From an uncultured Clostridia bacterium (GTDB lineage: Bacteria > Bacillota > Clostridia > UBA1381), in NCBI GenBank assembly GCA_910579415.1, contig CAJTUY010000027.1:4512-29554 (forward strand): a stretch of DNA of 25,043 bases, written 5' to 3'. Under the pieces are notes generated by a model. The model ran no database searches, was not told where the DNA came from, and saw nothing but the letters and a program-made list of their open reading frames with translations. Both the position numbers and the translations under genes were made by a program. Below are positions 1-7,711 of the stretch, one piece after another (the stretch's first letter is position 1; each line of letters opens with the position of its first letter).

Positions 1-71
1 TAGGTTTTTTATATAATGAAAATATTCAGCCGATAAACGATAATATTCTAAAGCTTATAAACATAAAATAA
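1..71 (+). CDS. Possible C-terminal end of a plus-strand gene (partial)
   Basis: From base 3 one plus-strand frame is open to a TAA at 69-71 and encodes 22 residues ending ...NDNILKLINIK. The stop codon abuts a strong hairpin (70-95), as expected for a gene end converging on pcrA. The fragment is too short to recognise a family, and an open frame of this length can occur by chance in AT-rich DNA. The main support is the position of the stop at the hairpin. The rest of the gene would lie left of the window. Confidence 0.35.
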   Translation, partial: GFLYNENIQPINDNILKLINIK

Positions 72-95
72 GGGCATATCTCCAGATATGCCCTT
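70..95. terminator. Bidirectional terminator hairpin after pcrA
   Basis: AAGGGCATATCT (70-81) and AGATATGCCCTT (84-95) form a perfect 12-bp stem around CC; in practice the innermost pair opens to give a larger loop. On the minus strand, eleven bases past the pcrA stop, it is followed by ATTTTATGT. On the plus strand it is followed by TTTAATT. It can therefore end pcrA and a converging gene from the left. Confidence 0.75.
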
Positions 96-105
96 TAATT
101 CCTTA

Positions 106-2304
106 TTAACTATTTATTTTCTTAACTTTTGCAAATGCCGCCATTAAGCGTTTAAAGCCTATGCTTTCAAACTGAATTTCAAGTATACAGTCATTGCCGC
201 ACGGTGTAGCTTTAATCACCTCACCGCGTCCGAAGCTTCTATGCTCAACGACATCGCCTGCTTTGTAATCAAAAACAGAGCTGTTTGTTTTAACAGACTT
301 GACATTATTTTTCTTTGGTTCGGGAGTATAATAAAAACCCATATTCTGAAGTCCGCTTGCCACTTTGGGACGTATAGTGGTCTTATCCTCCAAATATTTT
401 TCAGGTATTTCATTAAAAAACCTTGAAGGAACTGTCGGCATTGTTCTTCCGTATATAGTTCTGCTTGTGGTTTTTGTTATGTAAAGGCGCTGTTTTGCGC
501 GCGTAATCGCAACATAGCAAAGTCTGCGTTCCTCCTCAATGTCCTCCTCAGAATTCATCGCGCGCTGTCCGGGAAACAATCCTTCCTCAAGTCCTGATAA
601 AAATACCGTCGGAAATTCCAAACCTTTTGCGCTGTGAATTGTCATAAGAACAACAGCATCTTCATGTTCATCATATCCGTCAACATCAGAAACAAGCGTT
701 ATACTTTCAAGAAATTCTCCAAGTGTGTTGCCCGTTTCCTCATTTTTCTCAAACTCTGCAATTACCGACATAAATTCACCTATATTTTCTATACGCGTTT
801 TACTCTCTGTCGTATCCTCAAGCATCAGCGCAGGCATATATTCCGTATCATTAAGTATACGTGTTACAAGTTCATTCAGCGCTATTACATCTTTAAGCTT
901 AATAAGAGAATTTATTATCGAACAAAAATCAAGCAATTTTTTTATTGCCGTCTTAAATTCCGGATAATCGTCAGCATGCGAAATAATATCAAAAATTGAT
1001 GTATCATGCTCCTCTGCGATATTGCGCGCTCTTTCAAGCGTTGCATTTCCGATTTTACGTTTAGGCTCATTTATTATTCTTGCAAGGCTTACATCATCAT
1101 TCGGATTATAAATCACACGCAAATATGCTATAACGTCTTTAATTTCCTTTCTGTCATAGAAGCGAAGACCTGACAGCACCTTATATGGTATGTTTTCTCT
1201 CATAAGCATTTCTTCTATTACACGCGATTGGGCATTTGTACGATACAGGACAGCAAAATCCGAAAAACTTCCTGCTTCGTCAAAAAGCTTTTTAACCTCG
1301 CGCGCTATAAACCGAGCTTCATCATACTCATTTGAGCCTGTATATACAAGTACCTTCTCTCCTTCTCCATGCGAGGTCCACAAAGATTTCCCCAATCTTC
1401 CGTTATTATGCTCAATTATACTGTTTGCAGTGTCAAGAATATTTTGTGTTGAACGGTAGTTTCTATCAAGCGTAACCCGTTTTACCTCAGGAAAGTCATC
1501 TTTAAAATTCAAAATATTGTTAATATTTGCGCCTCTGAACTTATAAATACTCTGGTCGTCATCACCGACAACACATAGGTTTCTATGTTCACTTGCAAGC
1601 AAGTTAATTAAAAGATACTGTGAATTGTTCGTATCCTGATACTCGTCTACCAATATGTACTTAAATTTGTCGCGATATTTCATAAGTATGTCCGGATTTT
1701 CGCTTAAAATTTTTACGGTATTTAATATTATATCGTCAAAATCAAGTGCATTGCTTTTACGAAGCTTCGTCTGATAACGGTAATAAATTTTTGAAATAAT
1801 GCTCATTCTATAATCATTCCTGTAAGCATTCTCAAACGTAGGAGCGTCCATAAGGTCGTTTTTCGCATTGCTTATAATAGAAAGTACATTTCTGTGCGGA
1901 AAGCTTTTTTCGTCAATATTAAGCTCTCTGAGGCACTCTTTCATAACCGTACGTGTATCGGCTGTATCGTATATAATGAAATCACGGTTATAACCAAGCA
2001 AATCAATGCAGGTACGTAAAATTTTTACGCAAACTGAATGGAATGTGCCAATCCACATATTATTTGCAATATCTCCTATAAGTCCTTCAATACGCTCCTT
2101 CATTTCATTGGCGGCTTTATTGGTAAAGGTAATCGCCAAAATATTCCAAGCGGCTATATTTTTTTCCGAAATCATATATGCAATTCTGTTTACAAGTACA
2201 GTTGTTTTGCCGCTTCCTGCTCCTGCAAGCACAAGAAGCGGTCCTTCTGTTGCTTCTACTGCCTCTTTCTGACTGTCATTTAATTTACTAAGTATATCGT
2301 TCAT
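106..2304 (-). CDS. pcrA: ATP-dependent DNA helicase PcrA/UvrD
   Basis: Superfamily 1A 3'-5' DNA helicase of 732 residues, the usual PcrA length. It acts in nucleotide excision repair, replication restart and clearing of RecA or RNA polymerase from DNA. Visible motifs are the Q-motif region at the N-terminus (LNDSQKEAV), Walker A GAGSGKTT at 28-35, TFTNKAA near 59-65, Walker B VDEYQD at 219-224, QSIYKFRGA at 251-259, and the late motifs TIHSAKGLEF and YVAITRAK. The last 50 residues (GDVVEHRSFGRGEV) match the Tudor-like RNA-polymerase-binding tail of PcrA rather than Rep. The ATG at 2304 is preceded by AGGAG. The gene is monocistronic here: divergent from the spoIVB-like gene and closed by the hairpin at 70-95. 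Nothing looks damaged. Confidence 0.96.
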   Translation of the reverse strand: MNDILSKLNDSQKEAVEATEGPLLVLAGAGSGKTTVLVNRIAYMISEKNIAAWNILAITFTNKAANEMKERIEGLIGDIANNMWIGTFHSVCVKILRTCIDLLGYNRDFIIYDTADTRTVMKECLRELNIDEKSFPHRNVLSIISNAKNDLMDAPTFENAYRNDYRMSIISKIYYRYQTKLRKSNALDFDDIILNTVKILSENPDILMKYRDKFKYILVDEYQDTNNSQYLLINLLASEHRNLCVVGDDDQSIYKFRGANINNILNFKDDFPEVKRVTLDRNYRSTQNILDTANSIIEHNNGRLGKSLWTSHGEGEKVLVYTGSNEYDEARFIAREVKKLFDEAGSFSDFAVLYRTNAQSRVIEEMLMRENIPYKVLSGLRFYDRKEIKDVIAYLRVIYNPNDDVSLARIINEPKRKIGNATLERARNIAEEHDTSIFDIISHADDYPEFKTAIKKLLDFCSIINSLIKLKDVIALNELVTRILNDTEYMPALMLEDTTESKTRIENIGEFMSVIAEFEKNEETGNTLGEFLESITLVSDVDGYDEHEDAVVLMTIHSAKGLEFPTVFLSGLEEGLFPGQRAMNSEEDIEEERRLCYVAITRAKQRLYITKTTSRTIYGRTMPTVPSRFFNEIPEKYLEDKTTIRPKVASGLQNMGFYYTPEPKKNNVKSVKTNSSVFDYKAGDVVEHRSFGRGEVIKATPCGNDCILEIQFESIGFKRLMAAFAKVKKINS

Positions 2305-2334
2305 TTTTCTGCTCCTATTTTTATTTATACGTTT

Positions 2335-2376
2335 ATTGTAACATATTTATATAAAAATTAAAAGCCATTTTTACAA
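2335..2376 (-). promoter_or_regulatory. Candidate sigma-A promoter(s) of pcrA
   Basis: In the 125-base gap between the divergent genes, the minus strand has TTGTAA (2371-2376), 17 bases, then TATATA (2348-2353). A second reading is TTTTAA, 17 bases, then TACAAT (2335-2340). Each hexamer of the first pair matches its consensus at 4 of 6 positions. In the second pair only the -10 is good. Either could drive pcrA. The region is so AT-rich that a chance match is possible. Confidence 0.4.
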
Positions 2377-2441
2377 TATGTTTTTCAGTATATTTAACTT
2401 CGCTTTCGGCAAATTTAAATCTGTGAAAGGTGGTGATGCCA

Positions 2442-3431
2442 TTGGTAAGGGCTTACAAAAAAATTTGTTTTTTACTGACGTTTTCTCTATGCTTTATTAT
2501 ATCCTCCGCAGTATATGCCACAGATGTAATACCCATAGGAAAAACGGTAGGTGTAAAAATTTTCACTGACGGCTTGCTTGTTATAGGCTCGTCAGAGGTG
2601 AACGGTAAAAATGTCGCAAAAGAATACGGCATACACACAAATGACAGAATTAAAGGAATTAACGGTAATGAAATTAAAGATACCGAAACGCTGGTTCGCC
2701 TTGTAAACGACAATCCCGAAGGAGTACGTCTATCTGTTATGCGGGACAATCGCAATATAGAGATTGATGCCGTTCCCGTAAAAGGTGAAGATAACGTATA
2801 TCGGCTGGGTCTTTGGGTTCGTGACAGCACCGCCGGTATAGGTACTGTCACCTTTTACAACCCTGCAACAAAGAATTTTGCCGCGCTCGGTCATTGCATA
2901 AATGATGTTGATACAGGTAATATTTTATCCGTAAAATCAGGTAATATTCTTAATTGCAATATTTTATCCGTTACAAAAAGCGAAAAAGGCGCACCGGGAG
3001 AAATTAACGGAGCCTTTGATGGAGATAAAATAGGTGATGTTAATATAAATTCCCAAATAGGTATTTTCGGAAAAATGACATCAGAGCAGTTTGATAATGT
3101 CAATTCAGCTATCCCAATTGCCAAACGCGATGAAATTCAAACAGGCGAAGCGTATATTCTGACCGATGCGTTCGGCGAAAATGACAACAGATATTCTATA
3201 AATATCAAAAAAATAACTCAGTCTGAAGATAAAGCGCTTGTTATTGAAATAACAGACAGCCGTCTTATTGACGGCGCAGGCGGCATTGTTCAGGGCATGA
3301 GCGGTTCGCCGATTATTCAGGACGGTAAGCTTGTAGGCGCGGTTACACATGTATTTGTAAATAATCCGCTTAAGGGATATGGAACGCTTGCCGAAAGCAT
3401 GCTTGAGGTTCAGGAAAGAGCATCTATGTAA
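2442..3431 (+). CDS. spoIVB: SpoIVB-like serine peptidase (family S55) with PDZ domain
   Basis: In Bacillus, SpoIVB is secreted from the forespore into the space between the two membranes. It cleaves SpoIVFA and so switches on pro-sigma-K processing. Visible here are an N-terminal hydrophobic stretch (signal anchor), a PDZ-like segment (GIHTNDRIKGINGNEI), the His of ALGHCI near residue 151 and the Ser of QGMSGSPII near 287. The C-terminus HVFVNNPLKGYG is nearly diagnostic of the family. At about 329 residues it is shorter than my recollection of B. subtilis SpoIVB (about 426), mainly in the region before the PDZ. The preferred start is TTG at 2442, because AAAGGTGGTGAT sits at ideal distance before it; GTG 2430 and ATG 2436 lie inside that site. 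The usual neighbours recN and spo0A are absent. No clear sigma-F or sigma-G promoter was found. Confidence 0.88.
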   Translation: MVRAYKKICFLLTFSLCFIISSAVYATDVIPIGKTVGVKIFTDGLLVIGSSEVNGKNVAKEYGIHTNDRIKGINGNEIKDTETLVRLVNDNPEGVRLSVMRDNRNIEIDAVPVKGEDNVYRLGLWVRDSTAGIGTVTFYNPATKNFAALGHCINDVDTGNILSVKSGNILNCNILSVTKSEKGAPGEINGAFDGDKIGDVNINSQIGIFGKMTSEQFDNVNSAIPIAKRDEIQTGEAYILTDAFGENDNRYSINIKKITQSEDKALVIEITDSRLIDGAGGIVQGMSGSPIIQDGKLVGAVTHVFVNNPLKGYGTLAESMLEVQERASM

Positions 3432-3438
3432 CACAAAG

Positions 3439-3460
3439 GGCTGATACTTTCGTATCAGCC
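3439..3460. terminator. Bidirectional terminator between spoIVB-like gene and ABC permease
   Basis: GGCTGATAC (3439-3447) and GTATCAGCC (3452-3460) form a perfect 9-bp stem with a 4-base loop, extendable by a G-T and an A-T pair. On the minus strand the loop reads GAAA, a stable tetraloop. It lies between two convergent genes: 7 bases after the spoIVB stop and 17 bases after the permease stop. Tracts on either side are only moderately T-rich. Confidence 0.75.
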
Positions 3461-3477
3461 TTACTTTGTTAAAATAT

Positions 3478-6036
3478 TTATGTTTCATTTTCACGAAGTC
3501 TGTCAACTATACTTTGTTTTTCTACTGCCTTTAGTACAGGCATGGGCAGCACTATGCCGATTATAATCAATATCGGAATTGTTATAATAAGCGGCAGCAG
3601 CGTAAACTGATATGTGAAGAACCATAGGCTTTTTGCCACTGTATTTGCAAGCAGCGCTGATACTCCCACTCCGAATACAATAGATACCGCGCCCGCCGAC
3701 GCAGTATACATAAGTCCTTCTGCTATCAGCATTTTTTTGAGCTGCAATGTGGTCATACCTATTGACTGCAGCATTGCAAATTCACGCTTTCTTGTAAGTA
3801 TGCTAGTAAGCATTGAATTTATAAAATTCAGCACTCCGATAAGCCCTATTATAAGGCTCAGCACTCCGCCGACTATCAATACCATATTTTGCATACCTTT
3901 AAATTCATTTGCTTTTGTCTGCTTTGATGAATATGCCATAACAGGCTCAACGTTTTCTGTGTAGTTCTGCAAGAATGCGTCCATTGCAGGTTCCGTGCCG
4001 TCCTCAACATCATATACATACGTCATTGTACCGGGATTTACCACCATTGTTTTATATACCTCAGAAGGAAGATAATATGAATAGTCAAATCCTACCCGGC
4101 AGGAATTGGTAAAGGTATTTACTTCAACCTTAGCCATAACCTCATAACTGTATTCGGTATATTCATTATCTGCCATAGTTGCACCGTTACCTCTGTTATT
4201 GCATAGCGTTACGGTATCACCTATATCGTAATGCGAGGTTTCATTTATCGGATTATGGTTATCGTCCGTATGCACACCCTCTAAAATATATTTGCCCGTC
4301 TTAAGTTTTTCATAGTCAATCTCGCCCTCAAGTACCTTTAAATTGCCGAGAGGGAAATCCTCTAAGCCATATACCGCACAAAAAGCATTACCTTTATCAT
4401 CCCTATTCACGCGGATATAGTTTGTATTTCTGCCGCCGGGAAGAATACAGAAATTTTCCGCATCTCTTATATTCGCGAAAAATCTGCCGCCCTCCTTAAA
4501 GCCGCTTTGTTCCTCAATCGCAGAAATCATACTTTCCGTTACAGTGTCCTCATCTCCTACATAAGTATAATTTCCAAGACTTGCGTGAGATACAAGATAA
4601 TCAGTTTCTACAAAGGTTGATAAGAATTTATCCATATCAAAACCAAGACTCATTGTATAAATAGTGTTAAACATAACAAGCGACAATGACATTGAAATGA
4701 CAACAAGAATTGTACGTTTTTTATTACGTCCCAGATTTGCCGCCGCCATACCTCTTATCTTTGCGCCGCCGCGTGATTTCCGATTTTTCTTTTTAGTAGT
4801 ATTTGTATTATCGGTATATCTGACAGCCTCGACAGGCGACACACTCGCCGCGATACGTCCGGGCTTTGATGTGCTTATAGCAACCGTTACAAGAGCAAAT
4901 ATTGTACTGCCGACAAATATAAGCGGATTTGCGCTTGTTGTAAATACCGCTCCCGCAAATGAGCTTTGATTCATAATAAGCGGTACAATAGCCGTACCTA
5001 TGAAGTATCCTACAATAAGTCCAATCGGTATACCTATACAAGACAGTATTAAAGCCTGACGGCGTATAATCTTCTTTACCTGCTTACCTGTTGTACCAAT
5101 TGTCTTTAACAAACCGTAAAAGCGTATGTCCTTAATAACGGAAATCTGAAAAATGTTGTAAATTATCAGATATCCCGTAAATATTATAAGCGCAATAGCC
5201 GCTATTACAGCAGCAACAGTCGGCAAATCCAGACTGAAATTACTTGACAGATACGACCAGTTTACATTTGACGAAACAAAATTCGGTGCGTTTTCGTCCA
5301 TTGAATAGCCGCTTTCGGTCATTATACGCTCCCTCTTGCTCTCCAAGCCAAACGAATTTTTGCACATAACATAGCTATTAATAGCACCTGTCAATTCATA
5401 ATTATCATAATAGCTGCTGTAAAGCTCATCCTTATGGGCGTCTATATAAGCCTTTGAAACCACCATAACAGACACTTCAAAGACGGGATCAGCCTCCCAC
5501 CAACCCGACAGTTTAAATTCACGTTCGACAATTTCGCCGTTATGAATTTTTAATTTAAGTGTGACAAGCGCGCCGATTTCTTCCGGAATACCGAGCATTT
5601 TCATCGCCTTTGTATCCATTATAATTTCGTTTTCCGCTTCGGGCTTTCGTCCGTGAGTTGGGATGCAGAAGCCAAGCTCCATTCCAACGTCGTTCATATA
5701 ATAAACTTCCGCGTGACGTTTTAACAGTTCGTCACTTATGACCTCATCGCATATAATTCTGTTATATGAAATTCTGTCAATCAGCGGATGGTCTTTTATG
5801 TCGTTAAATTGTTCATCAGTCATATATTTAAAAACTAACATACCATCTCCGCCTGCCTGACGCATAGTCTGGCGCTGAATATTTTCAATCATTCCGCTGC
5901 CGACCGTAAAAAGCGCGGTAAATAGTATTGCCGTAAGCGCAATAGCAATAACAGCTATAAAATTTCTCGATACATTAGACTTAAAACTACGGTTTGACAG
6001 ACGGCGAATTGCTTTCTTACTGTTTACCTTAAGCAT
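3478..6036 (-). CDS. ABC transporter permease, duplicated FtsX/MacB-type domains
   Basis: Large integral membrane subunit of about 852 residues. I read about eight membrane segments: one near 28-50, three between about 275 and 390, one near 440-460, and three between about 735 and 840. Two extracytoplasmic domains of roughly 220 and 270 residues lie after segments 1 and 5. The two halves carry matching coupling motifs (KTIGTTGKQVKKI and QSIGMTTLQLKKM), which mark a tandem FtsX duplication. This family exports or removes amphiphilic compounds and peptides such as antimicrobial peptides; the substrate cannot be read from sequence. The start is taken as ATG 6036, with AGGTGG upstream; the GTG at 6045 overlaps that site. 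It overlaps the ATPase gene by 8 bases, so the two are translationally coupled. The family is clear, the substrate unknown. Confidence 0.88.
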   Translation of the reverse strand: MLKVNSKKAIRRLSNRSFKSNVSRNFIAVIAIALTAILFTALFTVGSGMIENIQRQTMRQAGGDGMLVFKYMTDEQFNDIKDHPLIDRISYNRIICDEVISDELLKRHAEVYYMNDVGMELGFCIPTHGRKPEAENEIIMDTKAMKMLGIPEEIGALVTLKLKIHNGEIVEREFKLSGWWEADPVFEVSVMVVSKAYIDAHKDELYSSYYDNYELTGAINSYVMCKNSFGLESKRERIMTESGYSMDENAPNFVSSNVNWSYLSSNFSLDLPTVAAVIAAIALIIFTGYLIIYNIFQISVIKDIRFYGLLKTIGTTGKQVKKIIRRQALILSCIGIPIGLIVGYFIGTAIVPLIMNQSSFAGAVFTTSANPLIFVGSTIFALVTVAISTSKPGRIAASVSPVEAVRYTDNTNTTKKKNRKSRGGAKIRGMAAANLGRNKKRTILVVISMSLSLVMFNTIYTMSLGFDMDKFLSTFVETDYLVSHASLGNYTYVGDEDTVTESMISAIEEQSGFKEGGRFFANIRDAENFCILPGGRNTNYIRVNRDDKGNAFCAVYGLEDFPLGNLKVLEGEIDYEKLKTGKYILEGVHTDDNHNPINETSHYDIGDTVTLCNNRGNGATMADNEYTEYSYEVMAKVEVNTFTNSCRVGFDYSYYLPSEVYKTMVVNPGTMTYVYDVEDGTEPAMDAFLQNYTENVEPVMAYSSKQTKANEFKGMQNMVLIVGGVLSLIIGLIGVLNFINSMLTSILTRKREFAMLQSIGMTTLQLKKMLIAEGLMYTASAGAVSIVFGVGVSALLANTVAKSLWFFTYQFTLLPLIITIPILIIIGIVLPMPVLKAVEKQSIVDRLRENET

Positions 6037-6706
6037 TGTTACCACCTACTATCTTTCCGTCCTCAATGCGAATTATTCTGTCCGCCATCTGCGCGATTTC
6101 CTCATTATGCGTAATCATAACAATAGTCTGAGAAAAGCGCTCGCTTGTAACCTTTAAAAGCCCCATAACGTCAAGACTTGTCTTACTGTCAAGATTGCCT
6201 GTCGGCTCGTCCGCGAGGATAATAGCAGGCTTTGAAGCGAGTGCGCGGGCAATTGCAACTCGCTGCTGCTGTCCGCCTGAAAGCTGATTTGGCAGGTTAT
6301 TTACCTTTTCTGTAAGACCAAGCGTTTCTATAATATTGTCAATATGCCTCTTATCAAGCTTGTTTCCGTCAAGTTCAATCGGCAGAACAATATTTTCATA
6401 TACGTTAAGTACAGGCACAAGATTATAGCTTTGAAATATAAAACCTATTTTGCGGCGGCGGAAAATAGTAAGCGCGTCATCTTTAAATGAAAAGATACTC
6501 TTACTGTCAACCTCTACCGTGCCGCTTGTCGGTCTGTCAAGACCTCCGAGCATATGCAGAAGTGTTGATTTACCGCTTCCCGACGTTCCGACAATCGCCG
6601 CAAACTCACCGTCGGCAACCGACAGATTAACTCCGTCAAGAGCCTTCACGACAGTATCGCCGCTGCCGTAGTATTTTTTTAGATTATTTGTTTTTAAAAT
6701 ATCCAT
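6029..6706 (-). CDS. ABC transporter ATP-binding protein, MacB/LolD-like
   Basis: Cytoplasmic ATPase of 225 residues that powers the overlapping FtsX permease. It is complete: Walker A GTSGSGKST at 40-48, Q-loop Gln92, signature LSGGQQQ at 142-148, Walker B IILADE at 162-167, D-loop NLDS and switch His200. It resembles the ATPases of the MacB, LolD and BceA group. A longer frame opens at 6772, but the start is placed at ATG 6706, because GGAGG lies 8 bases before it and homology begins there. The 22 extra residues would be read from the promoter and palindrome region. It is the first gene of a two-gene transcript with its own promoter. A response regulator and kinase lie directly upstream on the same strand, suggesting an inducible resistance or export module. 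Confidence 0.93.
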   Translation of the reverse strand: MDILKTNNLKKYYGSGDTVVKALDGVNLSVADGEFAAIVGTSGSGKSTLLHMLGGLDRPTSGTVEVDSKSIFSFKDDALTIFRRRKIGFIFQSYNLVPVLNVYENIVLPIELDGNKLDKRHIDNIIETLGLTEKVNNLPNQLSGGQQQRVAIARALASKPAIILADEPTGNLDSKTSLDVMGLLKVTSERFSQTIVMITHNEEIAQMADRIIRIEDGKIVGGNNA

Positions 6707-6726
6707 AACATTAACCTCCATAGTAA

Positions 6727-6761
6727 AATAGTGTATGCAAATCTTGTTTACATACACTATT
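6727..6761. promoter_or_regulatory. Perfect inverted repeat over the ABC operon start site (candidate operator)
   Basis: AATAGTGTATG (6727-6737) and CATACACTATT (6751-6761) are perfect 11-base arms separated by 13 bases. The symmetry continues inward with one mismatch (TGCAAA facing TTTACA). The right arm overlaps the -10 hexamer of the ABC promoter and the rest covers the predicted start site, a position that suits a repressor. The core AGTGTA/TACACT equals, from memory, the half-sites of the GntR-family repressor YtrA of Bacillus, but the spacing here is 17 bases rather than 13. No GntR gene is in the window. It could instead act as a 5'-leader RNA hairpin. Confidence 0.6.
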
Positions 6762-6764
6762 ATA
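6759..6764 (-). promoter_or_regulatory. -10 element (TATAAT) of the ABC transporter operon
   Basis: On the minus strand a perfect TATAAT stands about 53 bases before the ATPase start codon. The base positions 16-18 upstream offer only AGATTT-like hexamers, far from TTGACA. This indicates a promoter that needs an activator. The response regulator encoded just upstream is the natural candidate. Confidence 0.6.
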
Positions 6765-6773
6765 AAACACAAT

Positions 6774-6812
6774 TCTTTCTGAAATCTTTCGAAAAAGTGA
6801 CAGTTTTGAAAG
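6774..6812 (-). repeat. Tandem TTTC-AAAGA repeats at the -35 of the ABC promoter (candidate response-regulator site)
   Basis: Reading the minus strand, TTTCGAAAGA (6794-6785) is followed directly by TTTCAGAAAGA (6784-6774). A weaker copy, CTTTCAAAAC, lies at 6812-6803. The two adjacent units span about -42 to -22 relative to the predicted start. Directly repeated units 10-11 bases apart replacing a weak -35 are typical for OmpR/PhoB-family activators. Assignment to the adjacent regulator is inference. Confidence 0.45.
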
Positions 6813-6814
6813 AT

Positions 6815-7711
6815 TCAATTTTTAGGCAAAAAAACCGAAAAAATACTGCCCCTTCCTATATTGGAACTGACTTTTACATATCCGCCTTCTTTTGATATGA
6901 TTTCACGAACAAGATACAGCCCTATCCCCACTCCTTTTTCATCGCTCACTGACGGTGAACGATAAAATCTCATAAAAATTTTAGTCGTTTCTTCCTCTCT
7001 TATTCCAATGCCCGTATCAGCTATATCAATCCTTACAAACATTTCATATTCACTTGCGCTGACGTTTACTCTTCCTCCGTCAGGAGTGTATTTTAAGGCA
7101 TTGTCTATGATGTTTGACAACGCCTCCCCTGTCCACTTTAAATCAAATACTGCTGTTAAATCACCTGCATTTTCTACGGTAAGTTCAATATGCTTTTGTA
7201 TAGCAGCCTGAGTAAAATCAATATTATCAAACAAGTCATTTATTAGGTTTTTACGTGGGACAACTTCAACAATTCCGTTTTCAAGACGCGATACCTTGAC
7301 TAATGATTGAATAAGGAAATTGAGTTTTTCTGTCTGAATATTTATATTTGAAATCAATTCTTTCGCATTTTTATTCAAGCCCGACTGCTCATTCAGTAAA
7401 TCCGTGTAAAGCAGGATATTTGCAATCGGTGTTTTAGTCTGATGCGATATATCACTGACTAACGCTTTGACTGCGTTCTGCTCCTTTGAAATCTTATTAC
7501 GCGCAGTTTCCCCTGCGGTTAAGTAACGGTACATCTTGCTCTCAAGCTTTGACATCTGCGACTCTGTAAAATTGTCCTCCGAAAATTGATTATTTACAGC
7601 ATCATCAAGCATTTTATCAATACTCTTTAAAACATTTACCGTTCTGTAATATATAAGCACAGCAAAAGCTATCGCCAGAATTACTACCAGAATTACAATT
7701 ACTTTTCCCAT
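6815..7711 (-). CDS. Sensor histidine kinase with minimal sensor region
   Basis: Membrane kinase of 298 residues that pairs with the response regulator directly upstream, overlapping it by 13 bases. There is one clear membrane helix at about 3-21, then a short linker and coiled segment. The H-box is SDISHQTKTP with phospho-acceptor His90, the N-box NIIDNALKYTP near 200-210, and the G-boxes DTGIGI (232-237) and GVGIGLYL (260-267). No extracellular sensing domain is present, and a second membrane helix is not evident. Small kinases of this type beside FtsX-type ABC exporters (BceS-like group) usually take their signal from the transporter. That role is inferred here. The start is ATG 7709-7711 with AGGAT upstream. 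No convincing terminator follows, so some readthrough into the ABC genes is possible. Confidence 0.9.
   Translation of the reverse strand: MGKVIVILVVILAIAFAVLIYYRTVNVLKSIDKMLDDAVNNQFSEDNFTESQMSKLESKMYRYLTAGETARNKISKEQNAVKALVSDISHQTKTPIANILLYTDLLNEQSGLNKNAKELISNINIQTEKLNFLIQSLVKVSRLENGIVEVVPRKNLINDLFDNIDFTQAAIQKHIELTVENAGDLTAVFDLKWTGEALSNIIDNALKYTPDGGRVNVSASEYEMFVRIDIADTGIGIREEETTKIFMRFYRSPSVSDEKGVGIGLYLVREIISKEGGYVKVSSNIGRGSIFSVFLPKN

Noticed and set aside
2453..3506. Minus-strand open frames of 132 and 133 residues opposite the spoIVB-like gene
   Set aside because: They are antisense shadows of a gene with clear S55 motifs. No ribosome site, promoter or recognisable domain supports them.
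6707..6772. 22-residue N-terminal extension of the ABC ATPase
   Set aside because: It would be translated from the promoter and palindrome region. GGAGG is placed for ATG 6706 and homology begins there.
6783..6815. AATCTTTC/GAAAGATT inverted repeat near the kinase stop, as a terminator
   Set aside because: The 8-bp stem has a 17-base loop and no T-tract follows. The same bases read better as direct repeats upstream of the ABC promoter.
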